Assembly: GCA_019671005.1 (NCBI GenBank)
Contig: CM033721.1
Location: 53,326,364 to 53,390,363, forward strand
Source: Hibiscus mutabilis
Lineage: Eukaryota > Streptophyta > Magnoliopsida > Malvales > Malvaceae
DNA length: 64,000 nt
Reading direction: 5' to 3'
A model generated the notes under the pieces. It did not search any database. It saw nothing but the letters and a program-made list of their open reading frames with translations, and was not told the DNA's origin. How positions within the stretch are numbered: position 1 is the first letter of the stretch; each line of letters starts with the position of its first letter. A program made the position numbers and the translations under genes. Positions 45,559-58,256 of this stretch are shown in pieces.

Positions 45559-48500
45559 TGTCGAGTTAGTAATGCTTGACAAATAATTGACAGTTCAGTG
45601 TAAATATGCTAGTAAAATAATCCAAGTATAGGTCCTTTTTGCGTGCAAGTATACATGATTAGCAAGTAATACAACAGTAAGCTGAGTATCGTATCCACAA
45701 GGATTCTCCAAGAGTCAAATGCCACGATTTTACTTGTGAAATGGAAAAAATGAGTTTGATTTAGAATTCAGATTTTGGTTTTAAGAAAAATGACTAAGGG
45801 ATATATAAGAAAAGTTTAGGCAGATTGGCAAACAAATGTATTCAAATGGTGATGAGCGTTGGAAGGGGAAGCTTGGATTTACACTAGCTACCTTTTAATA
45901 ACTTTTAGCCTTGGTTTTATTGTCGAGCAGATTTTAATATGGCAATGCCTCTGTCGATTGCATTACCCTAAGCTAAGTTTGATTAACCCCTATATGTCTA
46001 TAGTGAAGTTTCTCAATCATTAACTTGATGAAGTTTTAATCTTTTCTCCTAAGGGGTATATTCACTCTCGAGGTAAGCTCATCTACTTGAACACCTTCTA
46101 TCAAAGTTTCTCACCTTAGTACCTTGGTAATTAATCGTTATCTCCTAAGTCTGTTAAGATATTAAGAGATAATATGCATGTAATGCCAACTATCGTATGT
46201 CAAACAATTGAAGGAAATAAAGTACTAGCAATATGGACATATAACACCCCTTACCCGGGTTAGGAGTAACCCGATCAAGGAGTGTTAAAACAAGCAACAT
46301 AGCATGCACACAAGTATTCAAACTATTTAAAACTTTCGAACTCATCCATATTAGATGAGTTACTTGCCTAACAAGAAACCCAAACAAGCAACAAGAACAT
46401 GCTTTTCAAACATTATAGCTTACCAAATATAAACATAGGCCTCCAATTTTCAATCAAGGAGATATAAACATAGTCAATTATACATGTAGGCAATCGAATA
46501 CACTCAAGGCAAGATTCAAATTCATTTCAAGTTTATTCATGTATGCATAGCTTTGTTCCATTTCAAGATAATGTCAAACATGGTTTCAATGTCATATTCA
46601 TGTCAAGTTAACTAAGCATGATCTTCTAGCATTTTACATTCAAGACAAGGATACATATAATGTTGGTTACTAGACATGGTCACAATTGTATTCATTCGAA
46701 TCATATCACCATCAACATGCCTTCGAGCAAGCTTATCATCGTCTAGAAATCATGACTAACTTATCATGACCATAATTACTTGAACTAGAAGCAACCTAAT
46801 TGACCAAATGATCAATACGAATAGAGCATTCAGGAGTTAAGCACATAGTGTCCCATTGTTAAGCACATTCGAATATAACTAGATCATGTAACCAAGTACC
46901 ATTTTCCACATTCAACACGTCATGCCTAATTCATTCACATAGCATTTGGGTATCATGGGCATCAAGAATTGCCAACCAAGTCTTTACAAGCTTCTAAAGT
47001 TCAAGGCCATATATATACAAACTTCAAAATGAACAAAATGCATGATCTAGCTTAATTATGTACATATCTAGGTGCCACTAACTAGGAGAGTTACAAAATA
47101 GATTCAAAGTCATACTTCTAGCTCTGCTTGTGTCTTGCTTCGAGCTCAAGGAAGTAGCTTTAAGATCTCTTTAAACCTGTGGTTTGGGAAGGACAGAAAC
47201 AAGAGTGATAAGTACATAATGTACTTAGTGAGGTAGCAACTATTTACTAGCCAATTATCAAGTTTAGGTAGTCTTTAATCAAGTACAACCTAGCTAAGGT
47301 TTGACATTGTGAAGTCAAGTCTAACATAAGGTTTCAAGTATTTCAAGCCAAGTAGGGAGACAAGTAGTCGTGTATAGTTATTACCATTTGTATATATCTT
47401 CACAAGAACAAGAACATATAACAAGGTCTCAATTTCAAGTAATATACATCATTTCATGCTTCAACACCATTCGAGTTGCAATTTATAGGAAGGTTGTTTC
47501 CATTTCAAGTTTGATCAAGTATTAAATCAAGACAAGAAGCGTGTTCAATCATATCAATTCGAGTATGATCACTTTTCAAGTATCATGTAAGCAAGCAAAT
47601 TCAAGGTATCAAGTCAAGTATCATTCAAGCCTTAGGCCATTTCTTCTTTCTTGCTTATTCATTTTAGATTAGGCCTTGGTACATAGTTATGTCTAGGTAA
47701 TCGAGTCACCAACCAAATTGTCACCAAAATAAGAAACTGGTCATGTTCCTCCTACTGTCACCAGTGACCATAATACACATTCCTCCTACTGTTGCCAAAT
47801 AAGGGCCTTGGCCCAAGACCGTAGTTCACCCAATCACAATGAGCTCTAGACTCTATGGCATGCCATCCTACCTAGGACCAACTAGCAACCAAGGCTTTGT
47901 TTGATTTACTTGTCAATTAATTAAGCTTCAAGATTTCAAGTCAAGGGAAGTACACATAACAAGATCAAGGCAAGTTAGTAGTTTATTCAAAGCATCCCTT
48001 TCAAGTGTTTATCTATCAAGGTCAAGATAGCCCTTAGGCCATTCAAGCCTTAGCTCAATATATCATGCATTCATTGTAATTCGAGCAAGTTTGCATTTCA
48101 TGTCATCATTAGCATCAAGAAAGATCATGTCTAAGCATTTTTTATTCATTTGAATTGGTCAATACAAGAAACCATAGAAGATCAATCCATTGTTACATGA
48201 TCCATTTGCATTACCAAATCATATATCAAGCATATCTTACTACCAAGATTCCATTTAAGCCATTCTTCCCTTAATTCATTTCCAAGCATAGTTTAGATTC
48301 ATTTCATGGCATGAACATATCAATGGAAAAATAGTCATGCATATTTGGTTAGGACCTAAGTCCTAACCCTATGTAAAAGCTACACTCACTAGTCCTCCAA
48401 GCTAGTTTTGATCCTTGATCCAAATCCCTTTTTGCTTGTTACTAGGTTGCCCAACTCTATCTTCTTCAACAAGATCCACTCCTTGTTCTAACATACATCC

Positions 48501-50729
48501 AATATAATGGAATCAAAATCAACAACCAAACAATACATTTCAAGAAATCCAAGTTCACAAAAAACTAGAGTCAAGAATTGTATTTCCAACAATCAAACAA
48601 TTTAAGCATTTCTATTTAGCATTTTCATTCATGTTAACTTAGCCACTGTATAACATTGTAAAACAATTTTATCTGTTCAATCTATTAAAATAGTTTTCCC
48701 CTGCTGTTAAACTGCCCAAAACAGTCCCATTTTACTTGTATTTACAATGTTATACAAAACAGTCCCCAACAGTCCATTTTTTTGCTAGAACAGTTTGCAA
48801 TTACACCCTTCTATTTGTTCTACAAAACAACCCAAATTGTGATTATCTCATACAATTCATGTTAACAAGCTTTTAATCTAACTTCCCCTGTTTTTTGGTC
48901 ACCGTTTCCAGCCCCTAATTCATGCAATTCAGTCCCTAGATTATTCATGGTTTCAATTCTAGTCCCTAATTCACATGCATCTCAACAAGCATCTTAAAAT
49001 AGTCCAGTTGATCATTATTCAAGCAATTCAATCCAGAAAGCATTTAAATTAACTTTCCCCTATTTTTAAATTCATAAATTCCAGCCCTCAATTCTGTCAA
49101 AACAGTCCAAGGTTTATCAATTCTTTCAAAACAGTCCCTAGTTAGCCATTTAACAATCGAATGTGACTAGTTTCATTTTCAAGCTAAATTTTCACTATCC
49201 AAACATGATTTTCAATTGATTAACATCTCAATTTAGTATGTTTCTAAATTTTCAGCAAGCTTTTTACTCAATTCAAGTCCCAATTCATGGACAATTCAAA
49301 TTACCTTATCAAATTACATGATCAATCAAACAATGGTTTCATTCATGTAAATATACCATTCGGTCAAGCATAATTTCATCCTATTTTCAATAACATTTCA
49401 ACCACATTCAAGCTACAATCCAAGTCAATTTCAAGCATAAACATTTAACATACAATTCTATAAATCCAAGTTCAATTACTATCATCAATCAATCATTCGA
49501 ACAAGTTTTCTAGGGATGAAGGATTTAGAAATCACTTACAATCTTCCTAGCTATCCAATTGCATGAAAGATAAGATCATATGCAAGCTTCCAATCTTCTA
49601 AAATGGTGGCTTTTCTTTCCCTAAAAGGGTTGAGAGGGTTTCGGTCAATGAAGGAGAAAGGAAGAGTGGGAGAAGGTGATGAGAAAATGGAAACCTATCC
49701 AAGTTGTTCTCCCTTGGATTGACCGAATGCCTCCACTTGGCAATTCAAGGGTCTAATTGCTTCACAACTCTTTAGTTACACATTCTAGTTGCATGCAAAA
49801 CAAAATTTAAACATTGTTACTATTTGGTCCATCATGATTCGGCCATTTAATTATCGAGTCCATCTAATTTGGTCACTAGATTTAATCAATTCTTCTAATT
49901 TGTAGAACGTTTGTACAATTAAGTTCTAATTAGTTTGTGACATGTTACTAGGCCATGATTTGGGGTATTACAGGAAAAAAATGCCAAAGCATTCAGTTAT
50001 TAAAAGTTTAAAATAGCTGAGCGTTTTATCGCAAAAACATCCCCAACCAACTCAGAGAAATTAGTTCATGGTTGGGGGACCATTAACACAAAATCGTTTT
50101 CAAATAACATCACCAAAAATAGATCTAAAATATTTAGAAATGGGAAAAGAATGAAATCTTTCGATGCAGCCCTTCAATAGATCCAGAGCTCTCGATCTTA
50201 CCCTGGTTGAACCATAGTCGAATTTTTTACAGTGCAGCCTCTCAGATTCTGTTCTCCTTGCTCATCACCAGGCTTCCTTTAAATAGGCACGTATGAAAAC
50301 CATACATTGGGTTTGAATTCAAAACTTGGTTACTCTCTTGAGATTAGAATGTTGTCTACTTTATCCTCTTATCTTCTTTTTTTGAATTTTATGGGTGAGT
50401 GGATCTTTGACCAACGGCTAGTATACCTGGCATTGTCATCCACCTTTTGCCAACCAAGTCTGGAAATCTTCATCCTACATTACCACTTGACTCGGCATTT
50501 CCCTTCTAGTTTCCTGGTTCGGTGCTACCAACTGCTCCTACCATCCTGCTCCTCACCTACCCTGCACACCAAAGTAAAGAAATACACCTTTACTCTGGCA
50601 AAAGAACCATTCCCTAACTCCTTAATGCAAATGCATGATTTTACTAACTAAATGCACGAATATATACCCAAAGTCAAGCAAAAGCATAGCAATATATGTA
50701 TGAAAAATAGTACTTTTGAGGAGCTAACA
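45559..50729 (-). repeat. F1 LTR interrupted by G1
   Basis: On the plus strand it runs TGTCGAGTTAGTAATGC to AGGAGCTAACA. About 1.43 kb remain without G1, similar to the F2 LTR (1453 bp), to which it is homologous in reverse. It contains the AACCATGAACTAA/GGTTGGGG region also seen in F2. Confidence 0.85.
46240..49972 (-). mobile_element. G1: solo gypsy LTR in Athila LTR
   Basis: Begins TATAACACCCCTTACCCGGG (the TG terminus is mutated to TA) and ends TTTGGGGTATTACA, 3733 bp. Flanks GGACA (46235-46239) and GGAAA (49973-49977) match at four of five positions. It has the shared CTCCTACTGTCGCCA / GACCGTAGTTCACCC / TATGGCATGCCA block (47690-47880) and many CAGTCCC words (48660-49150). No coding sequence is recognised. 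Confidence 0.82.
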
Positions 50730-52360
50730 GTATGGTTGGGGCGTATTAGTACACGAAGGGGTATCTATATGTAGAGTTTGTGTATCGATACGAGGTCAAC
50801 GGTCAACCCTTCCTGGTGAAGAACTAGTATCGGTATGCATAGGCTAAATAGATTTCCAGTAGCCATTTTGGGTACCGGTACGCATATAGGCTTATTAGTA
50901 CCCTAGTTGATTTAATAGTAGTATCGATATGCGAGATCGGGTTTTGATACTCCTTGGGCAATCTACCCAAAAAAATAAAGTCGAGTTTGAGAGGCCGATA
51001 ATTCAACGACTAAATCCCGATTGCCATCTTGAGGTAGTAAAATAAATTATAAAATTGATAAACTGAGGATTAACCCTCATGGATGAGAATAGTCTGTAAT
51101 AGCTTAGTAAATGATGACTCGATATAATTGTGATGGTTAGCGTTATGCCTTGAGGCATTTGTTGATGGCTTGGCTCGGTGCCACTTACCTATTGGTGAGT
51201 GTATGAATGGTCGGGGAGCATGTGTTATCTTATGTTGTGGTAAAGGAATTCGAATGTCCTAGAGTCACTACTAAGGTACTTATATAAGGGACGTGTACTT
51301 CAGGTTGAGTGATCAAGTACATATGGCATGCTCACGGGATGAGTGATCTAGGTGCGGTTAGAAACCTATCCGTGTCTATGGTGATCTAGATAAGGTAATA
51401 AATTCAATATGCTGAGTGAGATCGACTAACTTGATTGGCTGAGTGACCTCGGGTAAAGACTACTTGTGGCTAATGTGATCCAAATATTTCTAGGACATAT
51501 ATGTGGCTACAGTGATCCGAATATGGTCCAATGACATGATGGTTGTGTGAACATAGGTAACCCAACGGTTGTGTGAGCACGAGTAAAGTATGGCTTTATT
51601 GGCCATTATGTGGATGATGTATGGATGTGTTTATGTATGTTGTGGGGTTTCTATATATTGATAGCTTATGCACCCTATGGTTGAGTGATCATGATCAGGG
51701 TATTGCTTGTATTAACTTAATGGGCTGTGTGAGCTCGACTATCTTGATAGCTATGTGACCTTGAGTATGGTAAAGCTTGTGGATAATGTAAGAGTTATTG
51801 TAGACTTATGATACCTTGAGATATGTGATCTAAGTACTCTAGTTAGTGTAGGTTGGATGATAACTCGTATATAGAAAGACCTAATCTATGCTCTTTAAGC
51901 TATATTTATCTTGCATGCTTATTTTATGATAATCGCGAATTGTGGTAGACTAGAAATGTACCATTGAGCTTTGTTAGCTCAGCATGCGGATGTGTTGTTT
52001 TTCCGTGCGTAGGTTGAAAGGTCATCTCTTGGAGGAGCACATTGACGAGGATTTCTCCAGCACCTCATTGCTTCAAAGTACATTACTTGTTATTTTAGTT
52101 TGGGCTAATGTATTCATAGGACCTTACCACTGTTGAGTCTATAACTCTATTTGAAATATTATTTTGGGTTACGATGTTTTAAACTCAGTGCTCCTATTTT
52201 GTAAAATTATTTAAGTGCTTATTTATTTTAGTGAATTTATGGATGATTAATACTTTTAAATGATGGCTAGACATATGATTTTAATTGGAAATTTGATGGG
52301 TCAGTTTGTGGGTGACCTGAATGTAGCATTTTAGATCCAGATTGGGATCAAGGTCTTACA
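50730..52360 (+). repeat. H LTR, right part
   Basis: Ends CAAGGTCTTACA at 52360, four bases before a primer site. GTATCGGTACG-like motifs cluster at 50750-50945, and the middle has repeated GTGATC/TGAGTGATC words (51300-51850). The left part was separated by F1 insertion and lies outside. No gene is seen. Confidence 0.72.
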
Positions 52361-52712
52361 ACAGTGGTATCAAAGCTTAGGTTTAGCTGGTTCTAGAAAA
52401 CCCTGAGGTGGTATAGAGGTCATGGTAAGGTGTCTAGTGAATACAAGCCCCTAAAGTTAAAGTTGAACTTTTCCAAGACTAAGAATCCTGATGATGATGC
52501 CTTGTTTCCTTGTGTTTCAAAAAAGTTCGATGGTGAGTGAAGCCAAACGCGACCAGAAAAAGTCGTAAGGAGAGCCATGTATCTTAAGCGAAAGACTCCG
52601 GTAAGGAGTTTGTCCTGAATGTTGGGGACACAAGCCTTTTGAGAGGTACCATAAGTGGAGGAGCAGACTAGTTCCATGATCTTACCACTACTCTCTTACA
52701 AGTGGTGCAATC
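52361..52712 (+). mobile_element. H primer site and leader/gag remnant
   Basis: The primer site TGGTATCAAAGC at 52365-52376 is followed by about 330 bp with no readable domain, cut by the F2 LTR at 52713. Confidence 0.7.
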
Positions 52713-54165
52713 TGTTAACTCCTCAAAAGTACTAATTTTCATATATATTTTACCATGCTTTTGCTTAACTTTGAGTACATATTCATGCATTTAGTTAGTA
52801 GAATCATGCATTTTCATTAAGGAGTTAAGAAACATTTCCTTTACAAGAGTAAAGGTGTATTTCCTTGTTGTGGTAGGTCAGGAGCAGGATTGGCAGCGCA
52901 GGTTTGGTAGAGTAGAGCAGAATGCCAAGCTTGGCTGGCAAACGAATGCAAGCTTGGTTGGCAAACGAATTCCAAGCTTGGTAGACAAAAGAATGCCCAG
53001 CTTGGTCGATAAAGGAACGCCAAGCTCGTTGGCAAAAGATTGAAGGCCGATGATGTCAGCCCTAGTTAAAACTTGATCAACTCAAATTCAAAAGAGGGTA
53101 AACAGATAAGCATGCTTATCCTATCACGCAATTAGATTTCAAATTTAATCCTAATCTAGGGTTTCCACGTGTGCCTATAAAGGAAGAGAAGAGATTGATC
53201 AACAACTTAAAGAATAAGAGGCCACACCATGGTGAAGAGGGCAACTTATGGCTCGACCAGGCTAAACCGGGGGCTTTGGAGCCATTAAAGGGTTGTATCG
53301 ACATATCTCCTTCATTGTCCATTTCTCCTTCGGTTTAATTTTGTTTTTATGGTGATGTTATTTGAAAACGATTTGGTGTGGATGGAAGCCCCAACCATGA
53401 ACTAAGCTTTTACAGTTGGTTGGGGATGTTTGTGTTTGACGCATTGTTTATGTTTGGTTTTTAATAATTTAAACTCCTTGGCATTGTTTTACGTACTTCA
53501 ATTTTCTAAATTATTTACCATACGACAATTGACATTGTTTGCTTATTACACCTTAATATCTTAACAGACTTGAGGGGTAACGATTAGTTGCTAGATACTA
53601 AGGAGAGAAGCTTTGACAGAAAATGTTCAAGTGGATGAGCTTACTTCGGAAGTGAATCTACCCCTTAGGAGTATAGATTGAAACTTAATTAAGTTAATTA
53701 ATGAAAAACTTCACTATAGACATATAGGGGTTTAACATGGTTAATTTAGGGTATTGTCGTTAACAGAGGCAGTGCCACTCTTACAATCTGCTTCGCAATA
53801 AAACCAACGTTGAAGTTATTAAAAGGCTGGCATAGCTAGCATGAAGTCCAAGCATCCATTGACAACGCTCACCACCATTTGAATACACTTGTTTTCCAAA
53901 CTACTTGAACTTTTACTTTATTTATCCTTAGTTATTTTTCTTAATATTAAATAAAACTTTCGTATCAAAATCATTTGTTTCAAATCACAAGTAAAGAACG
54001 TGACGTTTAATTCATGGACAATGTCTAAGGAGACGATACTCAACTCACTACTATATTACTTGTTGGGCGTGTATACTTGCACGTAAAAAGACGCATTCTT
54101 GGCATTGTTTACTTGCATATTGACACTGAATACTTAATGTTTTGCCATGCAATATTACGTCGACA
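52713..54165 (+). repeat. F2: Athila LTR
   Basis: TGTTAACTCCTCAAAAG to ATTACGTCGACA, 1453 bp, homologous to the F1 LTR but in the opposite orientation. It contains a five-unit minisatellite (52921-53038) absent from F1. A plausible TATA (CCTATAAAGG) is at about 53175. Downstream are the primer site and a truncated leader. Confidence 0.87.
52921..53038. repeat. Five-unit 23-24 bp minisatellite in F2 LTR
   Basis: Five diverged units built on AATGCCAAGCTTGGTTGGCA followed by AACG/AAAG, starting at 52921, 52945, 52968, 52992 and 53016. It lies in the U3 region, upstream of the putative TATA. Confidence 0.92.
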
Positions 54166-54171
54166 TGTTTT

Positions 54172-54466
54172 TGGCACCGTTGCCGGGGATTGCAACAAGA
54201 TTAATTATTTTGATTTTTACTTGCTTCCATTTTTTGTTTAATTTATTTCGTTTGGTATATGTATAGGAGCATCACTGCGAAGGAAATTTATAATATGACC
54301 CAACCTTATACTGGTTAAGAAGAGAACATCGAGAAAAGGCTCGTAATGAAAATGGTGAGCTCAGAAGTACCCTAAATAATGCCAATAACTAGGAGATTGT
54401 AATACCTCCTTCTCGATCTGTAGGGGACCAAGTCGAAAAGCATTATCAAAAAACATTACAGTGAAC
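54172..54466 (+). mobile_element. F2 primer site and leader, truncated
   Basis: TGGCACCGTTGCCGGGGA (54172-54189) is a near-exact Athila primer site of the tRNA-Asp type. About 280 bp of leader/early gag follow with no clear frame, ending at about 54466 where a different LTR begins. The rest of F2 is missing. Confidence 0.82.
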
Positions 54467-54899
54467 GGTGTAATTGTTTTAATCAAAAATCAATGTTTAA
54501 CTGAACGTTGCGATACTATATCGATATAAATAAGCAATGACTCAATACAGAACTACATTAATAAGTTTAGGGCCAATTTTAAACTTTTATGAACTTTAGG
54601 GAGTAATCTATCAATTCAAGAAATTAGAGGTCCTTTAACGAAATTAACCATACCACAATGAAATTCAACTCATAAACAATAAGTATACAAGTTTTCATGT
54701 CATTCTGATATCAATTACCACTTTCAATTAAGCTAAAAATGATCAGTGGCCAATATGCAATGTGTCAAACTTATTCCAATAACTTATAACCAATTTACCT
54801 GTATCGGTATCGGTACTCGTAAAACCGTACCGATGAACCTATGTCATGACCATTAAAATGGTTAAGAATCAATGAACATGTACTGAAACAATGTTTATC
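54467..54899 (-). repeat. I: gypsy LTR, left part
   Basis: AT-rich sequence with a GTATCGGTATCGGTACTCG cluster near 54812, of the same type as the E3 LTR. It is separated from its continuation (61759 onward) by solo LTR G2. The exact left boundary next to F2 is uncertain. Confidence 0.6.
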
Positions 54900-56413
54900 T
54901 GTAACACCCTCTACCCGGGCTAGTAGCAACCCGGCTCGGGAGCGTTACTTAACAAGTAAACAATGGCAATGATCAAGGACAAAGCAATACAAACAATACA
55001 TTACTAGCAATACATACTTATCATACAAGCAATTCACATTTGACTTCAATAATCAACCTAAGGCATTCGAACAAGGCACTACATTATCTCCATTCAAGCT
55101 TACATTACATGTTACTACTTTATCAAAATAATTCACTTCATTTTATCCCTATACTCATTTGAATAACCCTAGTGCAACATGATTCCATTTCATTCAAGCA
55201 ACCATACTTACTTAGCTAACAAGTAAGCTCACACTTGATCTCAAATTATCAAAGACATTCGAAATATAGCATATAGTTGTTTCCTTTTATACTTACACTA
55301 TATGTTACTACTTTCATGAATCAATCTAGTGTATCTTCTATAACATAATCATTCGAATGACCCTAGGTGTTCTACCTAATTTCATTTCATTTCAAGGTTC
55401 TTTAGTTTGTATACATTTAGTCACCTCATCCCTATACTTACTAAGCATAATTATCTAACATTCAATAGCATGTAACTAGATCCATTCAAGTTTTATTCCA
55501 ATCCTATGCATTCGGCAACACCATGTTAGTACCGAACACATACACAATTGATCACAAGATTTGCAAGACAATCAAATGGAATACAAGCAATATGGTTTGA
55601 TCATCCAATGTTCCATTCAAGTAAGACATGCACATCTTCAACAAACAAGGCATTTGATTGTTTCAAAGCAAACTAGAATAAACATTAGACCATTCCAATA
55701 CAATTCCATCATATGTGCAGCAATCACCCTTCTTTACATGATACTTAAGTTCATTACATACTTCATAATGTCATACAAGATCAAGACATAGTAGGCCAAT
55801 CAAGAACATTATAAACATGTACCAAAATTCCTGGTCAATCTCCACTCTAAAGAATCTAGTGCACCATTCTAGGAGATATGCAAAACAAGTATGAAACCAT
55901 ACTTAGGCAAAGCTTGTGTGAGTTGCTTCTTGCTCAAGGTAACAGGCTTCAAGAACAAGCAAACTCGTATCCTTTATCCTGTAGTTGGGAAGAATGAAAA
56001 CAAAAGTGATAAGTACAAGAATGTACTTAGTGAGGTAGTACTAAATCTAATCAAGATTATCCTAGCTAAGGATATCATACATTCGGCCAACAAGGTACAA
56101 GCAACAAGAATTCATACTTCATGAATCAAGCACAACATGCTGGCAAAACAAGAAATCAAGGAGTCGTGCTTCAAGTCAAGTAACATACAAATTCATGGCA
56201 TTCAAGACAAGTAACATATGATGTAGGATTGTAATTTCGATTGTTATTTCAATTGTTATTCATTACACAACCCCCTTGGTACTTAGTTTGTATAGGTAAT
56301 TGAGTCTCCAACCAATTGTCGGCACAAGATGCACCGTAGTGTTGGTCAAACCCTCCCACTATCGCCAAAGACCACATACGTACCATCCGTCTATCGCCAA
56401 ATAGGGGCCTTAT

Positions 56414-57367
56414 TGATACGAGCATGAGAGGGGTCAAAATAATCATCTTGGAAAAGAAGTTGAAACTGCTTTGCAAGTTAGAAACATCAGTCAACTTGCG
56501 AAGCATTTTTGGATGGGATCCAGGCATTTATGGGTCAACATGTCTTCTTAAAACTTGTCCGGCTGCAAATTAGCTTTCTAACGCATCTTGAAATGTCTCA
56601 ATCGAACATCTGGATTTCAAGATACGTCTATTTTAGCGAAGACAGCGCATGCAGAAATTCCTATACGGGATTTTTGGATAATTACGAATTTTCAAGATTT
56701 TATTTGATTATTTGTAATTTAAATCAACATAAGATTCTGCAATATCTATTAGATCAGATTTATTTAATTAGGATTTTATTTTTAGTATTTATTTATTATT
56801 AGAAGTTACTTATCTAATTAGGAGATTAGATTTTAGCATTTATTTATTGTATTTAATTCCTAAGTTTAATATGATTAAAACTTCTCCATGGCCTATATAA
56901 AGGAGGCTTCACCCACATTGTAATTCAGATTTCATTGATTAGTAAAAAGTTCTCTTTGGAGATTTTAGTATTCTTTGAATTTACAAGTGTTCGGTAAACT
57001 TGTCTAGAAGCCATCTTCAACATAAGATCATCGAGTTCTTGTGAGGGAGATCATCTTCACACTCTTGCTTGCCTAGGTAATTGCATCTAGGAGGGTGGGT
57101 TAGAGCCGCTTGAGGTTGCTTGCTTAGATAATTGGTCTAAGAGGGTGCCGAGGACAAAACAACATCAACAATTCGCAAGCCATCTTCATCTTCAACCTTC
57201 ACACCATCTTCCATAGTTCCATAAACAAAGCTGGAATTTTCAGATTTGTTTTGCTTTCTCTTAAATTTTCAGATTTGCGCCTAACTTCCTTGTTCGAGTC
57301 TAAAGCCCTAGATTTGCTTTCAAGCCATCAAATTGAAGGTTACCACGTGCCAAAGCATACTCTATCA
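56414..57367 (+). repeat. Family B LTR (+), complete
   Basis: TGATACGAGCATGAGAGG to GCATACTCTATCA, 954 bp, with TATATAAAG at 56894-56902. It joins the inverted partial LTR at 57367/57368 through a shared CA. Confidence 0.9.
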
Positions 57368-57603
57368 TGCGCTGTCTTCGTTAAAATAGACGTATCTTGA
57401 AATCCAGATGTCCGATTGAGGCATTTCAAGATGCGTTAGAAAGCTAATTTGCAGCCGGACAAGTTTTAAGAAGACATGTTGACCCATAAATGTCTGGATC
57501 CCATCCAAAAATGCTTCGCAAGTTGACTGATGTTTTTGACTTGCAAAGCAGTTTCAACTTCTTTTCCAAGATGATTATTTTGACCCCTATCATGCTCGTA
57601 TCA
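57368..57603 (-). repeat. Family B LTR (-), partial
   Basis: The first 236 bp (element sense) of a B LTR, ending ATGCTCGTATCA next to the polypurine tract complement TTCCCCCACTCCTC. The remaining about 700 bp are replaced by the plus-orientation LTR. Confidence 0.88.
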
Positions 57604-58226
57604 TTCCCCCACTCCTCAAAAAGATTCGCCCTCAAACCTAGATCGGTAAATGGAGGAATTTCATCAAAGTACCATAGAAGAGAAGACGTCTTGAAGGATC
57701 CTTTTGCATAGTCTCTTTTTGCAATGTAATCTACAAGTTCCTTCTCATTGGGATCATTACGATTGTTCTTTTGGTTGCAAAGTAACTCATTCTCATCTCC
57801 AAAATTGTTATTAATGCTAAAAGAGGAATAAGCATAAATAGAATTCTGAAAACATTCAATGATACCTTTTGATTGTAAGGTACCTTCATCGGTGTTTGTC
57901 GTTTGATGATCATCTTGAATCGGAATAGTAGGTTCGTCACTGGAAACAAGCACACTACTTATAATTTCTTCCTCATCAATAGGCAAGGTTAAACTCTCGA
58001 TGGTATCGTCTTCCTCATGTTCTTTAGAAGAACAAATTTCTTTATCATGCCCCGGATCACAGATTTCAATATCATTAGAAGACATGAATTCAGACAACAT
58101 ATCTCTCAAAATTTTTTCTTGAAAATAAAACTTATCTGGATAATCATACCCTGAATGATCTAGTCGACAACAATAATGACATCGAGTCCCCAAAAGGGTA
58201 AAATCTAATATGTTGCTCAATGACAT
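57444..58226 (-). CDS. Family B ORF, knuckle-like acidic protein, function unknown
   Basis: ATG at 58224-58226, only about 20 bp after the primer site, so there is almost no leader. About 260 codons are open, the last about 53 in the LTR. Near the N terminus CHYCCRLDHSGYDY looks like a CX2CX4H zinc knuckle whose last Cys is lost. An acidic S/E/D-rich stretch follows (EHEEDDTIESLTLPIDEEEI), ending in FTDLGLRANLFEEWGND, the same kind of tail as in A ORF2. No gag capsid or pol domains. It may be a gag C-terminal fragment fused to a pol tail by deletion. The frame is intact, but expression is unknown. Confidence 0.5.
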   Translation of the reverse strand: MSLSNILDFTLLGTRCHYCCRLDHSGYDYPDKFYFQEKILRDMLSEFMSSNDIEICDPGHDKEICSSKEHEEDDTIESLTLPIDEEEIISSVLVSSDEPTIPIQDDHQTTNTDEGTLQSKGIIECFQNSIYAYSSFSINNNFGDENELLCNQKNNRNDPNEKELVDYIAKRDYAKGSFKTSSLLWYFDEIPPFTDLGLRANLFEEWGNDTSMIGVKIIILEKKLKLLCKSKTSVNLRSIFGWDPDIYGSTCLLKTCPAAN

Positions 58227-58244
58227 CCTCAAGAACGACCTGAA

Positions 58245-58254
58245 TCCGATACCA
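58245..58254 (-). other. Family B primer binding site
   Basis: TGGTATCGGA on the minus strand, two bases (TT) from the LTR end, one base different from the A site. Confidence 0.78.
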
Positions 58255-58256
58255 AA

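Larger units (their letters stand above)
36503..50729 (-). mobile_element. F1: Athila-type element, interrupted
   Basis: In element order: LTR 45559-50729 (with solo LTR G1 inside), primer site 45531-45552, gag, protease, RT, RNase H. It was then cut by E2 at 36503; the rest, including the other LTR, is left of the window. The A element 38069-42872 lies between protease and RT. Athila identity comes from the primer-site type and the Gag, protease and RNase H sequences. The LTR boundary AGGAGCTAACA (50729) abuts H LTR sequence. Confidence 0.88.

Noticed and set aside
50307..50651. An open frame of 114 codons
   Set aside because: It is inside the F1 Athila LTR, with no domain; chance frame.
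52841..53043. Repetitive small proteins on both strands
   Set aside because: They are translations of the 23-24 bp minisatellite in the F2 LTR.
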